Of a stretch of DNA of 21,441 nt, positions 1 through 7,725 are shown piece after piece (within the stretch, counting starts at the first letter, position 1; each line of letters opens with the position of its first letter). The translations under genes and the position numbers were made by a program. The notes under the pieces were generated by a model. It worked only from the letters and a program-made list of their open reading frames with translations. It ran no database searches and was not told the DNA's origin. Source of the DNA: Spirochaetia bacterium (GTDB lineage Bacteria > Spirochaetota > Spirochaetia > Sphaerochaetales > Sphaerochaetaceae); contig SABI01000015.1 in the NCBI GenBank assembly GCA_009929055.1, positions 1 through 21,441 of the forward strand, written 5' to 3'.

Positions 1-170
1 AAACTATTATGGTACAAAGTGATCATCTCTCAGTTGAAGCATACGGAGCTAAGGGAATAGGAGAATTAAGTACCATAGCAACCGCTCCAGCAGTACAAGA
101 TGCATATATGAAACACGATAAGATTTTTAGAACAAAACTTCCCCTCGAACATACTGCCTACAAGAAATAG
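1..170 (+). CDS. Molybdenum hydroxylase large subunit (xanthine dehydrogenase family), C-terminal fragment
   Basis: Only the last 55 codons are inside the window; the reading frame is open from base 3 to the TAG at 168-170 and the 5' part lies off the left edge. The segment contains YGAKGIGEL, which matches the GAKGxGE loop of the molybdopterin-binding subunit of xanthine dehydrogenase/aldehyde oxidase enzymes; the Glu of this loop is the catalytic base next to the Mo centre in that family. The following residues (TIATAPAVQDAY) also fit the usual C-terminal helix. The enzyme would hydroxylate a purine or other N-heterocycle in the cytoplasm; the substrate cannot be told from this piece. It converges on the RNase D-like gene with a 9-base gap and no clear terminator between them. 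Confidence 0.8.
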   Translation, partial: TIMVQSDHLSVEAYGAKGIGELSTIATAPAVQDAYMKHDKIFRTKLPLEHTAYKK

Positions 171-179
171 AGAATAAGT

Positions 180-1067
180 TTATTTCACTACATTCTCTTC
201 AATTTCTTTTCTTGCCCCCTCTAAGCCAACCATAAGTAGGCTTAAGAGGGCTTCTTCCATCTTCCTATGGGGATGAGAAACTTTTTTAGCTAATTGTTGG
301 TAATTAGCAGGAGGATTTTTCGCTAATTCTACGAGAAGTCTTTTATCGAGGACTCTGTATGCAGGAAGGTTATGTTCTTTAGCAAGCATATCTCTCGATT
401 CAAATAGCCACTTAAGATAGATAATCTCCCGTTTATTCATCTTTCTAAACCCAGGGAGTTTCTTCCAACCAGGGGTAATAAATTTCTTTACCCGTGCTGC
501 TCCCTTTTGAATTTCAACATCTTCTTCACCCTTTTCTAACAGATTAATTTCTTTTGCTAGATACTCCTTAATTGAAAAAAGATACTCTACATCCTTTAAA
601 GCATATTCAATTAATTGAGGGGAAATAGGACGAGTAAGCCAATTAGCTTTTTGAAACCCTTTTTTCCCACTACTCGCTTCATTATTCATTACTAGGGCAA
701 CAAGGGCACTATAATTACCTGTAAAGCCAATAAGAGAAGCTGCAAGGGCAACATCGTACACCCCTTTCATCTCAATACCATATTGCTTATATAAGAGAGA
801 AGCATCACTAGAAGCATCAAACATTATTTTTTCTAAAGAAGTGTCTGTAAAAAAAGGAATAAGCAAGTCCATCGAAACTTTAAACGGGTCTATAAGAAAA
901 TAGTTTGATCCATCAAATAGTTGAATAAGACACAGATGTTCTCCGTAGATGTGTAAATTAAACTCACCCTCAAAATCTATTGCAAAAGAGGTAATTCCTT
1001 TTTCTTTCCAGTCACCCATTTGATGATTATATTTCTCATCACTATCAATCATTGAATATCTATACAT
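180..1067 (-). CDS. RNase D-like 3'-5' exonuclease with HRDC domain
   Basis: Predicted DEDDy-type 3'-5' exoribonuclease acting on tRNA precursors or other structured RNA. The DxE of Exo I is visible in AIDFEGEF, the Exo II Asp residues in MFDASSDASLL, and the Exo III Tyr-x3-Asp in YALKDVEYL, so all catalytic residues are present. The C-terminal third (KREIIYLKWLFESRDMLA onward) is a helical HRDC-type nucleic-acid-binding domain as in bacterial RNase D. The open frame extends upstream to 1217, but that extension is a hydrophobic stretch lying across the divergent gene, so I prefer the ATG at 1065-1067 (MYRYSMIDSDEK), giving 296 residues; the ATG at 1052 is an alternative. Neither has a strong Shine-Dalgarno sequence. 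Function is clear at family level, exact RNA substrate is not. Confidence 0.85.
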   Translation of the reverse strand: MYRYSMIDSDEKYNHQMGDWKEKGITSFAIDFEGEFNLHIYGEHLCLIQLFDGSNYFLIDPFKVSMDLLIPFFTDTSLEKIMFDASSDASLLYKQYGIEMKGVYDVALAASLIGFTGNYSALVALVMNNEASSGKKGFQKANWLTRPISPQLIEYALKDVEYLFSIKEYLAKEINLLEKGEEDVEIQKGAARVKKFITPGWKKLPGFRKMNKREIIYLKWLFESRDMLAKEHNLPAYRVLDKRLLVELAKNPPANYQQLAKKVSHPHRKMEEALLSLLMVGLEGARKEIEENVVK

Positions 1068-1161
1068 ACCTATCACTATAACAGAAATTAAGAGATGAGT
1101 GGAATACAACGACAAGAGTATGCTATTATCTACCCAATATATTAATAACAAGGAAAGAAGT

Positions 1162-2253
1162 ATGGAATATATGAACAGAGAAAAAGCAATTGAACTATTT
1201 TTGAGTCTTGTTGCCATAAACAGTCCCTCAGGTCATGAAGAGAAAATAACTGAATTTGTAGTAACTTACTTACATGAAAGGAACATAAAAACTGCAATAG
1301 ATGAGTATGGCAACCTCATAGCTTACCCTTCAAAAGAGTATAAAGAAGAGGCCATCCTCTTCTCTTGCCATCTCGACACAGTCCCTAACGCAGTAAATGT
1401 GCACCCAATTAGAGACGAAAAAAGAATCTATACTGATGGAACAACTGCCCTTGGTGCTGATGATAAAGCTTCTGTTGCCGCAATCCTTGTTGCTATAGAG
1501 CACATCCTTACTAACAATATTTCTACTCATCCAATCGTCCTCCTCTTTAGCGTTCAAGAAGAGACGGGATTAGTTGGGGCGAGACATTTAGATACTTCTC
1601 TATTACCACCGATTAGAGAAGCCTATATTCTCGATGCTCAAAAGGAGATAGGAAATGTGGTAACGCACTCCCCTGCGAAACTTGATGCAAAAATTGTTTT
1701 TAGAGGAAAAGCTGCTCATGCTGGTTTTAAACCAGAACATGGCATTAGTGCAATCTCCCTTGCATGCCGAGCAATCGACCAAATGAAGCTATTAAGAATC
1801 AATGAGACAACAACAGCAAATGTGGGCTCCATTAAGGGGGGAGAAGCAACAAACATTGTTCCAGATAGATGTGAGATTCACCTTGAAGTGAGAAGCGATA
1901 CAAAAGAAAAATGTTATGGCCACTTAGCCCATCTAGAATTGTGTTGTATCAAAGCAGTTGGGGCAATAGGGGGATCATACGAACTCACCAGCGAATTAAA
2001 ATACCCATCCTATACCCTTTCTGCCGATAATAAACCTCTTAACCGATTTAAAGAAATCTGTAAAGAATTGGACTTACTATATGCAGAGGGTTCAACAGGA
2101 GGAGGCTCTGACACAAATATCTTAATCGGGTATGGAATTGATGCTATCACACTATCTAGTGGCTATTACAATGCTCATAGCGTTGAAGAATCTATCCCAC
2201 TAGAGGCTTTTGATGATCAAATGAAGGTTATTGTCGCTTTAGCTAAGAAATAA
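1162..2253 (+). CDS. M20-family zinc peptidase, PepT-like
   Basis: Predicted cytoplasmic di-zinc aminopeptidase of the M20 family, closest in feel to the PepT-like tripeptidase subgroup. The metal ligands are all visible, counting from the chosen start: CHLDTV (His70, Asp72), GADDK (Asp100, bridging), QEETG (Glu133 catalytic, Glu134), LDAQ (Asp158) and AHSVEE near the C terminus. The dimerisation lid sits between them (HAGFKPEHGISAI). I chose the ATG at 1162 because AAGGAAAG lies 4-11 bases upstream; the longer frame from 1099 adds a segment with no family resemblance and overlaps the divergent promoter region. Length 363 residues is normal. The panE-like gene starts 14 bases after the stop, so the two are probably co-transcribed. 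Peptide specificity is not visible. Confidence 0.88.
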   Translation: MEYMNREKAIELFLSLVAINSPSGHEEKITEFVVTYLHERNIKTAIDEYGNLIAYPSKEYKEEAILFSCHLDTVPNAVNVHPIRDEKRIYTDGTTALGADDKASVAAILVAIEHILTNNISTHPIVLLFSVQEETGLVGARHLDTSLLPPIREAYILDAQKEIGNVVTHSPAKLDAKIVFRGKAAHAGFKPEHGISAISLACRAIDQMKLLRINETTTANVGSIKGGEATNIVPDRCEIHLEVRSDTKEKCYGHLAHLELCCIKAVGAIGGSYELTSELKYPSYTLSADNKPLNRFKEICKELDLLYAEGSTGGGSDTNILIGYGIDAITLSSGYYNAHSVEESIPLEAFDDQMKVIVALAKK

Positions 2254-2267
2254 GAGGGGCCAATGGT

Positions 2268-3197
2268 ATGATCAATAGAGTTTCAATTGTAGGCCTTGGT
2301 GCTGTTGGGGCAATATATGCTTCTCGATTAGATGCATTTTTAGGAAAAGATAAAGTTTCTGTACTTGTCGATTCACAGCGAAAAGAGAGATACACTACTG
2401 ATGGGATATATCTTAATGGTGAGAAAAAGAATTTTACTTACATAAGCCCGAGTGAAATAGACTCTCCTATGGACCTCATCATTATAGCTACAAAAAACAA
2501 CCAATTACTTGAAGTGCTCCCTTTAATAGAAAAAGCAGTATCAGAGAATACCACTATTATTTCCCTATTAAATGGAATCGATAGTGAAGATGTTCTTTCC
2601 CTAAAATTTCCAAAAGCTCATATCCCTTACTCCTTTGCTACAGCAATTGATTCAACTCGCATAAAGAACCGAATAGACTTCTCTACTGAAGGGATAATTG
2701 TCATGGGTGAAAAGGATAATTCAAAAAGTAAAAGAATAATTGAAATTGGAAATCTTTTTGAAAAGGCCAATATTGCCTACCGAATTCCAGAAAATATTCA
2801 AACAGAAATGTGGGCAAAGTATATGGTGAATGTGAGTATTAACACAATTAGTGCCATAACTCGAGCGAATTATGGGTTTTGTGTTGGAATAAAAGAGATA
2901 AAACACCTCATAATAGAGACCCAAAAAGAGGTAATAGCCCTTGCGAAAGAGGTGGGAATTATTGGACTCGATGAATCCTACATCGATAGGTATCAAAAGA
3001 TATTTTCAACCTTAGAGAAGGAAGGAAAAACCAGTATGCTTCAAGATATTGAAGCAAAGAGGGTGAGTGAGAATAGATGGTTTTGTATCACAGCAAGCAC
3101 TCTTGCTAGAAAGCACAACGTAAAAACTCCCCTTATAGACACCCTAGGACTACTGCTGGCTGGAATCGATGAAATTCATACATTATCAGCTAATTGA
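2268..3197 (+). CDS. Ketopantoate reductase-family (ApbA/PanE) 2-keto acid dehydrogenase
   Basis: A 309-residue NADPH-dependent 2-dehydropantoate 2-reductase family enzyme. The N terminus carries the Rossmann motif GLGAVGAIYASRL (residues about 9-21), and the all-helical C-terminal domain begins around MWAKYMVNVSINTISAI, where Lys184 and the following Asn residues match the family's catalytic Lys/Asn arrangement. True PanE makes pantoate for coenzyme A, but bacterial genomes often carry paralogues with other 2-keto acid substrates, and no other pantothenate gene is nearby, so I leave the symbol empty. AGAGGGG ends 8 bases before the ATG at 2268; an out-of-frame ATG at 2263 is ignored. It follows the M20 peptidase closely, and its last 22 bases overlap the 3' end of the oppositely oriented WYL regulator gene. 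Confidence 0.85.
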   Translation: MINRVSIVGLGAVGAIYASRLDAFLGKDKVSVLVDSQRKERYTTDGIYLNGEKKNFTYISPSEIDSPMDLIIIATKNNQLLEVLPLIEKAVSENTTIISLLNGIDSEDVLSLKFPKAHIPYSFATAIDSTRIKNRIDFSTEGIIVMGEKDNSKSKRIIEIGNLFEKANIAYRIPENIQTEMWAKYMVNVSINTISAITRANYGFCVGIKEIKHLIIETQKEVIALAKEVGIIGLDESYIDRYQKIFSTLEKEGKTSMLQDIEAKRVSENRWFCITASTLARKHNVKTPLIDTLGLLLAGIDEIHTLSAN

Positions 3198-4129
3198 GCT
3201 AAGTCTCTCACCTTCTCTTTCCAGAGAGAGACGAACTCCTCAGGATACAACGGTTTTGCTAATGAACCAAAAGAGAGAACTTTTGACAGGATTTCACTGT
3301 AATGAGTTAACGGAATATCTATAGTAACTACTACTTCACCAGTTTCATCAAGGTGTGTGGTGAGCTTTTGTTTAGGATGCCATTGTTGCTGCTTTATTGC
3401 GTAAGAGGCAGGGGGATAGATTTCAATTCCAACTCTAAAAGCCTCTTCTCCATGAAAGATTCCAAACCCACTAGACATATATAAAGCAACTCTTTTTTCT
3501 AAGTTCCTTTCTACTATAGGAAGACTAGTTTGCATAATGCTCTTTATCCTTCCTAGGTGAAAACTTCTCAAGTCCCCTTTCGTTAAATCCCATGCAACCA
3601 TATACCATTTATTTGAGTAGAAGATGAGATGAAGTGGTTCAACAGTTCTGAGTGTTGAGTTGTTTTTGCCATCAAGATAGGCAATAGTAATCGCCATATT
3701 CTCTTTTATGGCACTACAACATTCACTAAATGTGGTGTAATTAGGGGGGTCTGCAATACTCGCCGTATAGGTTATCTTAGAACTAATATCACGATAATCA
3801 CTACTCATAGAGGACTCAACTATTTTTAGTGCCTCGGCATCAATTAAAGGAAGCATCTCTTTGTTGTGTAAGATAGAACGTAAAAGGGAGAAAAATATTA
3901 GGGCTTTCTCATTACTATAACGAAGAAGAGTAGACTCTCTCTCATAGCAATACCCTCTTATAGAGTGCTTATAGATGAGAGGGAGGCCAATTCTATCTCT
4001 CATATACTCTATATCACGTTTAATTTGTCTTTCACTATTTTCAAAGTATCTTGCCACTTCACGAGTGGTGACTCTTCCATTTTCTTGAATAGCTTTATCA
4101 ATATAATAAATTCTTTCAAATTGGCTCAT
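3176..4129 (-). CDS. WYL-domain transcriptional regulator (DeoR/YafY type)
   Basis: A predicted DNA-binding regulator with an N-terminal winged helix-turn-helix (residues about 1-60, with TTREVARYFENSERQIKRD forming the helix-turn-helix) and a central WYL domain around KWYMVAWDLTKGDLRSFHLG, followed by the C-terminal extension usual for this family. WYL domains are thought to sense a ligand, often a nucleotide or nucleic acid; none can be named here. The frame opens at 4159, but MSQFERIYYIDKA at 4129 is the start that fits the family. It has no Shine-Dalgarno sequence and sits directly behind a possible -10 element, so the message may be leaderless. The gene lies just beyond the pckG terminator and overlaps the convergent panE-like gene by 22 bases. 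Confidence 0.85.
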   Translation of the reverse strand: MSQFERIYYIDKAIQENGRVTTREVARYFENSERQIKRDIEYMRDRIGLPLIYKHSIRGYCYERESTLLRYSNEKALIFFSLLRSILHNKEMLPLIDAEALKIVESSMSSDYRDISSKITYTASIADPPNYTTFSECCSAIKENMAITIAYLDGKNNSTLRTVEPLHLIFYSNKWYMVAWDLTKGDLRSFHLGRIKSIMQTSLPIVERNLEKRVALYMSSGFGIFHGEEAFRVGIEIYPPASYAIKQQQWHPKQKLTTHLDETGEVVVTIDIPLTHYSEILSKVLSFGSLAKPLYPEEFVSLWKEKVRDLAQLADNV

Positions 4130-4134
4130 AAAGG

Positions 4135-4144
4135 TAGTATACAC
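4135..4144 (-). promoter_or_regulatory. Possible -10 element (TATACT) for the WYL regulator gene
   Basis: On the minus strand the sequence reads GTGTATACTACCTTTATG, so a TATACT hexamer ends six bases before the preferred ATG at 4129. Transcription would then begin at or within a base or two of the start codon, which fits the absence of a Shine-Dalgarno sequence. No good -35 hexamer is seen at the normal distance. Weak support. Confidence 0.3.
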
Positions 4145-4163
4145 GAGAAGTTGATACATAGGT

Positions 4164-4207
4164 AAAAAAACACCCTACAGAAGAGTTAAAAAAACTTATC
4201 CGTAGGG
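4164..4207 (-). terminator. Rho-independent terminator of pckG
   Basis: Reading the minus strand downstream of the pckG stop, CCCTAC (4202-4207) pairs with GTAGGG (4173-4178). An imperfect inner stem (GATAAGTT with AACTCTTC) extends the hairpin, and the structure is followed two bases later by seven T residues (complement of 4164-4170). It separates pckG from the WYL regulator transcribed in the same direction. Confidence 0.82.
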
Positions 4208-4217
4208 CTAATATTAC

Positions 4218-6044
4218 TTATTTTGTTGAGGTAAGGTTATTCTCCATTACATCAAGCATCTGAGCTAATTCAGTAGGAAGCTTTTCTCCAAACTTTGGAT
4301 AGTGATTTGCTCTGATATCACTTACTTCATCAAGCCAACCTTTCACATCGACTTTCAAAAGTTCAGCCATATCTTCATCGCTTACACCCTCTGGTCTGTC
4401 AATAGCATCTATGGTAGGCATAACTCCAATTGGTGTATCTTGTGTTTTAGCAGTGCCATCACAAGCTTCAAATACCCATTTAAGGACACGTGAGTTTTCA
4501 CCAAAACCAGGCCATAACCATTTGCCGCTATCTGTTTTTCTAAACCAGTTTACATAGAAAATCTTTGGTAGGTTATCTTGTCCATGAGTTTTTCCAATAT
4601 TAATCCAATGTTGGAAATATTCACCCATGTTGTATCCACAGAAAGGAAGCATTGCAAATGGGTCACGTCGAATTGTTCCCGCTTTCAAGTCTAGAGCTGC
4701 TGCTGTAATTTCAGAACCAACAATAGAACCTAAGAACACACCGTGATTCCAATCTCTTGCTTGGTGCACGAGAGGAATTGTATGAGGTCTTCTCCCACCA
4801 AAAAGAATTGCATCTATTGGAACACCATTTGGATCTTCCCATTCACTTGCAATACTTGGACATTGACCAGCAGGAGCTGTGAAACGAGCATTAGGGTGAG
4901 AAGCTGGAGCTTGTTCTTTATTCTTTTTATCTTGTGTCCATTTGTTCATTTTCCAGTCGATGAGTTCACTTGGAGCATCATACCCAATTCCTTCCCACCA
5001 CACATCATTATCTTCAGTAACAGCACAGTTAGTAAAGATTGAGTTTTCTCTTAATGAATGTATTGCATTAGGATTGCTATCTAAGCTTGTTCCAGGAGCA
5101 ACTCCAAAGAATCCAGCTTCTGGGTTAATAGCATATAGTTTACCGTCTGCTCCAAATTTCATCCAAGCAATATCGTCCCCTATAGTTTCAACTTTCCAAT
5201 CTTTAATGGTTGGAACGAGCATAGCAAGATTTGTTTTACCACAAGCTGATGGGAAAGCTGCTGCAATGTACTTTTTCTTTCCTTCAGGGCTAGTTATTTT
5301 TAAAATAAGCATGTGTTCTGCAAGCCACCCTTCATCTCGGGCAATTACAGAAGCAATACGGAGAGCTAAACATTTCTTCCCAAGAAGGGCGTTTCCACCG
5401 TAACCAGAACCGTATGACCAAATTTGTCGGGTTTCTGGGAAGTGAGAGATATATTTTTTATCAAGTGGTGCACAAGGCCATTTGCCTTCATCACTTTCTC
5501 CATCTGCTAAAGGTTTTCCTACGCTATGGAGACATTGCACATATTCTCCATTACTGCCAAGAACTTCAAGAACAGGAAGTCCTACTCGAGTCATAATCAT
5601 CATGTTTGTAACAACATATGCACTATCGGTTATTTCTACCCCGATTTTAGCAATATTTGAACCAACAGGACCCATTGAGAAAGGGATAACATAGAGAGTT
5701 CTTCCCTTCATGCATCCGTCATAAAGACCTTTCATAGTCTCTTTTAGTTGTGTAGGATCTATCCAGTTATTAGTTGGGCCTGCTGCTTCTTTCGTAGCAC
5801 TAGCAATGTAGGTACGGTTTTCAACTCGTGCAACATCACTTGGGTCAGAGAAAAATGCAATACCACCTGGCTTCTTTTCCTTGTTCAATTCGATAGCAAG
5901 TCCGCTATCAATCATCTCTCTTACTAAACTGTCATATTGAGTTTTGCTACCATCAGCAATTACTACATTCTCTGGTTTTGTAAGGACAACTACTTCGTCG
6001 ATCCACTGCTTCAAACCCGCGTGTTTAAGGTCTTCTAATTTCAT
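4218..6044 (-). CDS. pckG: Phosphoenolpyruvate carboxykinase (GTP)
   Basis: Interconverts oxaloacetate + GTP and phosphoenolpyruvate + CO2 + GDP in the cytoplasm, the entry to gluconeogenesis or, in many anaerobes, a CO2-fixing anaplerotic step. The 608-residue length is typical of the GTP-dependent family and not of the shorter ATP-dependent one. The P-loop reads FPSACGKTNLAML, with the family's reactive cysteine at residue 268; GDDIAWMKF is the kinase-2/metal-binding motif, and FGGRRP and NWFRK are further family blocks. The start is set by GAAGGAG six bases before the ATG. It is monocistronic: a terminator follows and the upstream neighbour is divergent. Several long open frames on the opposite strand inside it are shadows. 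Confidence 0.97.
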   Translation of the reverse strand: MKLEDLKHAGLKQWIDEVVVLTKPENVVIADGSKTQYDSLVREMIDSGLAIELNKEKKPGGIAFFSDPSDVARVENRTYIASATKEAAGPTNNWIDPTQLKETMKGLYDGCMKGRTLYVIPFSMGPVGSNIAKIGVEITDSAYVVTNMMIMTRVGLPVLEVLGSNGEYVQCLHSVGKPLADGESDEGKWPCAPLDKKYISHFPETRQIWSYGSGYGGNALLGKKCLALRIASVIARDEGWLAEHMLILKITSPEGKKKYIAAAFPSACGKTNLAMLVPTIKDWKVETIGDDIAWMKFGADGKLYAINPEAGFFGVAPGTSLDSNPNAIHSLRENSIFTNCAVTEDNDVWWEGIGYDAPSELIDWKMNKWTQDKKNKEQAPASHPNARFTAPAGQCPSIASEWEDPNGVPIDAILFGGRRPHTIPLVHQARDWNHGVFLGSIVGSEITAAALDLKAGTIRRDPFAMLPFCGYNMGEYFQHWINIGKTHGQDNLPKIFYVNWFRKTDSGKWLWPGFGENSRVLKWVFEACDGTAKTQDTPIGVMPTIDAIDRPEGVSDEDMAELLKVDVKGWLDEVSDIRANHYPKFGEKLPTELAQMLDVMENNLTSTK

Positions 6045-6099
6045 TGGTGCTCCTTCACATCAATGCACATATTATTTGTGTAATGATAAATTAATGAAG

Positions 6100-6128
6100 A
6101 AGATAGCTGTTTTTTAGACTTTTAGCAA
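6100..6128 (-). promoter_or_regulatory. Candidate promoter of pckG
   Basis: On the minus strand TTGCTA (6123-6128) and TATCTT (6100-6105) are separated by exactly 17 bases, followed by a leader of about 50 bases to the GAAGGAG ribosome-binding site. The -10 hexamer is only a fair match. The element AGCTGTTTTTTAG (plus strand) overlaps the -10 region and has a near copy at 6198. Confidence 0.45.
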
Positions 6129-6251
6129 TAGGGACATTTGTAGTAATTTTTTGCCTTTTTTAAAACTAAAATATGAGAAAAATTCTTCTTTTAGGCAGCT
6201 GTTTTTATAGTACAGAAACTCCCATTATTTTTTATTATATACACCCTTTAT

Positions 6252-6280
6252 TTGACCCCAGTAAGACTTCATGTTACACT
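6252..6280 (+). promoter_or_regulatory. Sigma-70-type promoter of the symporter-U32 operon
   Basis: TTGACC (6252-6257) and TACACT (6275-6280) lie 17 bases apart, a close match to the housekeeping consensus. The predicted leader is about 50 bases and ends in GAGGA just before the ATG at 6337. Confidence 0.7.
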
Positions 6281-6336
6281 CAGCTTAGTTACTAAACATA
6301 GGATACAATGATTTCACTTTAAAATGTGAGGAAAAG

Positions 6337-7725
6337 ATGGCTTTTCAGGCGATAGAGCACTCAACTGCAAAAATTCTAACTAAAGAAAAATTAGCGTATG
6401 GTATTGGGTGTTTTGGCCAGAACATGGCCTACTACTTTTTATCAAACTATATCCTCTTCTTCTATACAGATGTATTTCGTATCCTTCCAGCTGCTGCTGG
6501 ATTAATTCTCCTTATCACAAAAATATGGGATGCTGTTAATGATCCAATTATGGGAATATTTGTTGACAGAACTAGATCTCGTTGGGGGAAGTTTAGGCCT
6601 TGGATAATATTTACCCCAATTTTCTTTGTTCCAATAAGCATTCTCTGTTTTTCAGCACCGAACCTTACAGATGTTGGAAAAATTATATGGGCATATGCCA
6701 CCTTCATCCTTTTTGACATCACCTATACAGCAAGTGATGTTCCCTACTGGGCTATGAGTAGTGCTATTACAGCAAACACAACTGAAAGGAATTCAGTTGT
6801 AATGTATCCTCGTTTGATTGCAACAATAGCAATTTCTATTGCGACAGTTGGAACTCTTCCCCTCATACACTTCTTTCAAAACATTGCAGGAAAAGGGGCG
6901 AATGGAGATAGGGGCTACCAACTCACTGCCCTCTTTTATGGTGTTCTTACTGTAATTTGTTTTGCTATCACTTTCTTCTTAGTCAAGGAGAGGGTAGTAA
7001 TTCCAAGAAATACAAAACAAGCAAATAGCCAAGATGTTTTTACCACGTTATTAAAAAACAAGCCTTTAGCCCTACTCATCTTGAGTGGGTTGTTTGTAAA
7101 TATGGCTAGTGGTGCAAAACTCTCGACCCTCATCTATTATGCAAAGTATAATCTTGGCAATGAAATGCTCAACCCAGTTATTGCAGGAGTAAACATTCCA
7201 TTCATCTTGCTTGGAATTATTATTACTCCCCTATTAGCTAAACGATTTGGGAAAAAAATGACCTATATCATTCTTTTGACTATCTTCTCTATTGGTACGT
7301 TAGGATTTTATTTTTCAGGATGGGAGAGCTTAACAAAAGTACTTATCTGGAACTGTATAAGTTCATTAGGGATGGCAGCCCCCCTTGTCCTACAAACTTC
7401 AATGCTTGCAGATGTAATAGAATATGCTGAATTAAAGGTTGGAAAGAGGCAAGAAGGATTAATTTTCTCAAGTCAAACCTTCATGGTAAAACTCTCTAGT
7501 GCAGTAACATCCTGGATTACTGGGATAATTTTAATGAGCACAGGATTTATTGCTAATCAAATTCAACCACCCAAAGCTTTGGGTGGCATACATAGTATTA
7601 TTTCTCTCCTCCCCTTTATTGCCTGTACCATTGCAATCATTCCTATGCTGTTCTATCCTCTTACTGAATCAAAACACAAAGAAATTGTGAATGAATTGAA
7701 TGAGAGGTCACTTAAAAAGAAATGA
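6337..7725 (+). CDS. GPH-family sugar:cation symporter
   Basis: A 462-residue, probably 12-helix inner-membrane transporter of the glycoside-pentoside-hexuronide:cation symporter family (relatives of MelB, XynP, GusB) in the major facilitator superfamily. The signature loop reads KIWDAVNDPIMGIF, with Lys62, Asp65 and Asp69 at the positions that in MelB form the cation and sugar site, followed by RSRWGKFRPW. Such proteins take up glycosides, pentoses or hexuronides with H+ or Na+; the sugar is not evident. No glycosidase is adjacent; a pentose-phosphate gene (araD) lies 4 kb away but in another unit. GAGGA sits 4 bases before the ATG. The stop overlaps the start of the U32 gene (ATGA), so the two are translationally coupled. 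Confidence 0.9.
   Translation: MAFQAIEHSTAKILTKEKLAYGIGCFGQNMAYYFLSNYILFFYTDVFRILPAAAGLILLITKIWDAVNDPIMGIFVDRTRSRWGKFRPWIIFTPIFFVPISILCFSAPNLTDVGKIIWAYATFILFDITYTASDVPYWAMSSAITANTTERNSVVMYPRLIATIAISIATVGTLPLIHFFQNIAGKGANGDRGYQLTALFYGVLTVICFAITFFLVKERVVIPRNTKQANSQDVFTTLLKNKPLALLILSGLFVNMASGAKLSTLIYYAKYNLGNEMLNPVIAGVNIPFILLGIIITPLLAKRFGKKMTYIILLTIFSIGTLGFYFSGWESLTKVLIWNCISSLGMAAPLVLQTSMLADVIEYAELKVGKRQEGLIFSSQTFMVKLSSAVTSWITGIILMSTGFIANQIQPPKALGGIHSIISLLPFIACTIAIIPMLFYPLTESKHKEIVNELNERSLKKK

Noticed and set aside
1068..1217. N-terminal extension of the RNase D-like protein giving hydrophobic helices
   Set aside because: It overlaps the divergent peptidase gene and is not part of the RNase D family; the frame is open only by chance.
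4743..5694. Several open frames of 60-150 codons on the plus strand opposite pckG
   Set aside because: They lie wholly inside the conserved pckG frame, have no ribosome-binding sites and no recognisable products; they are codon-bias shadows.
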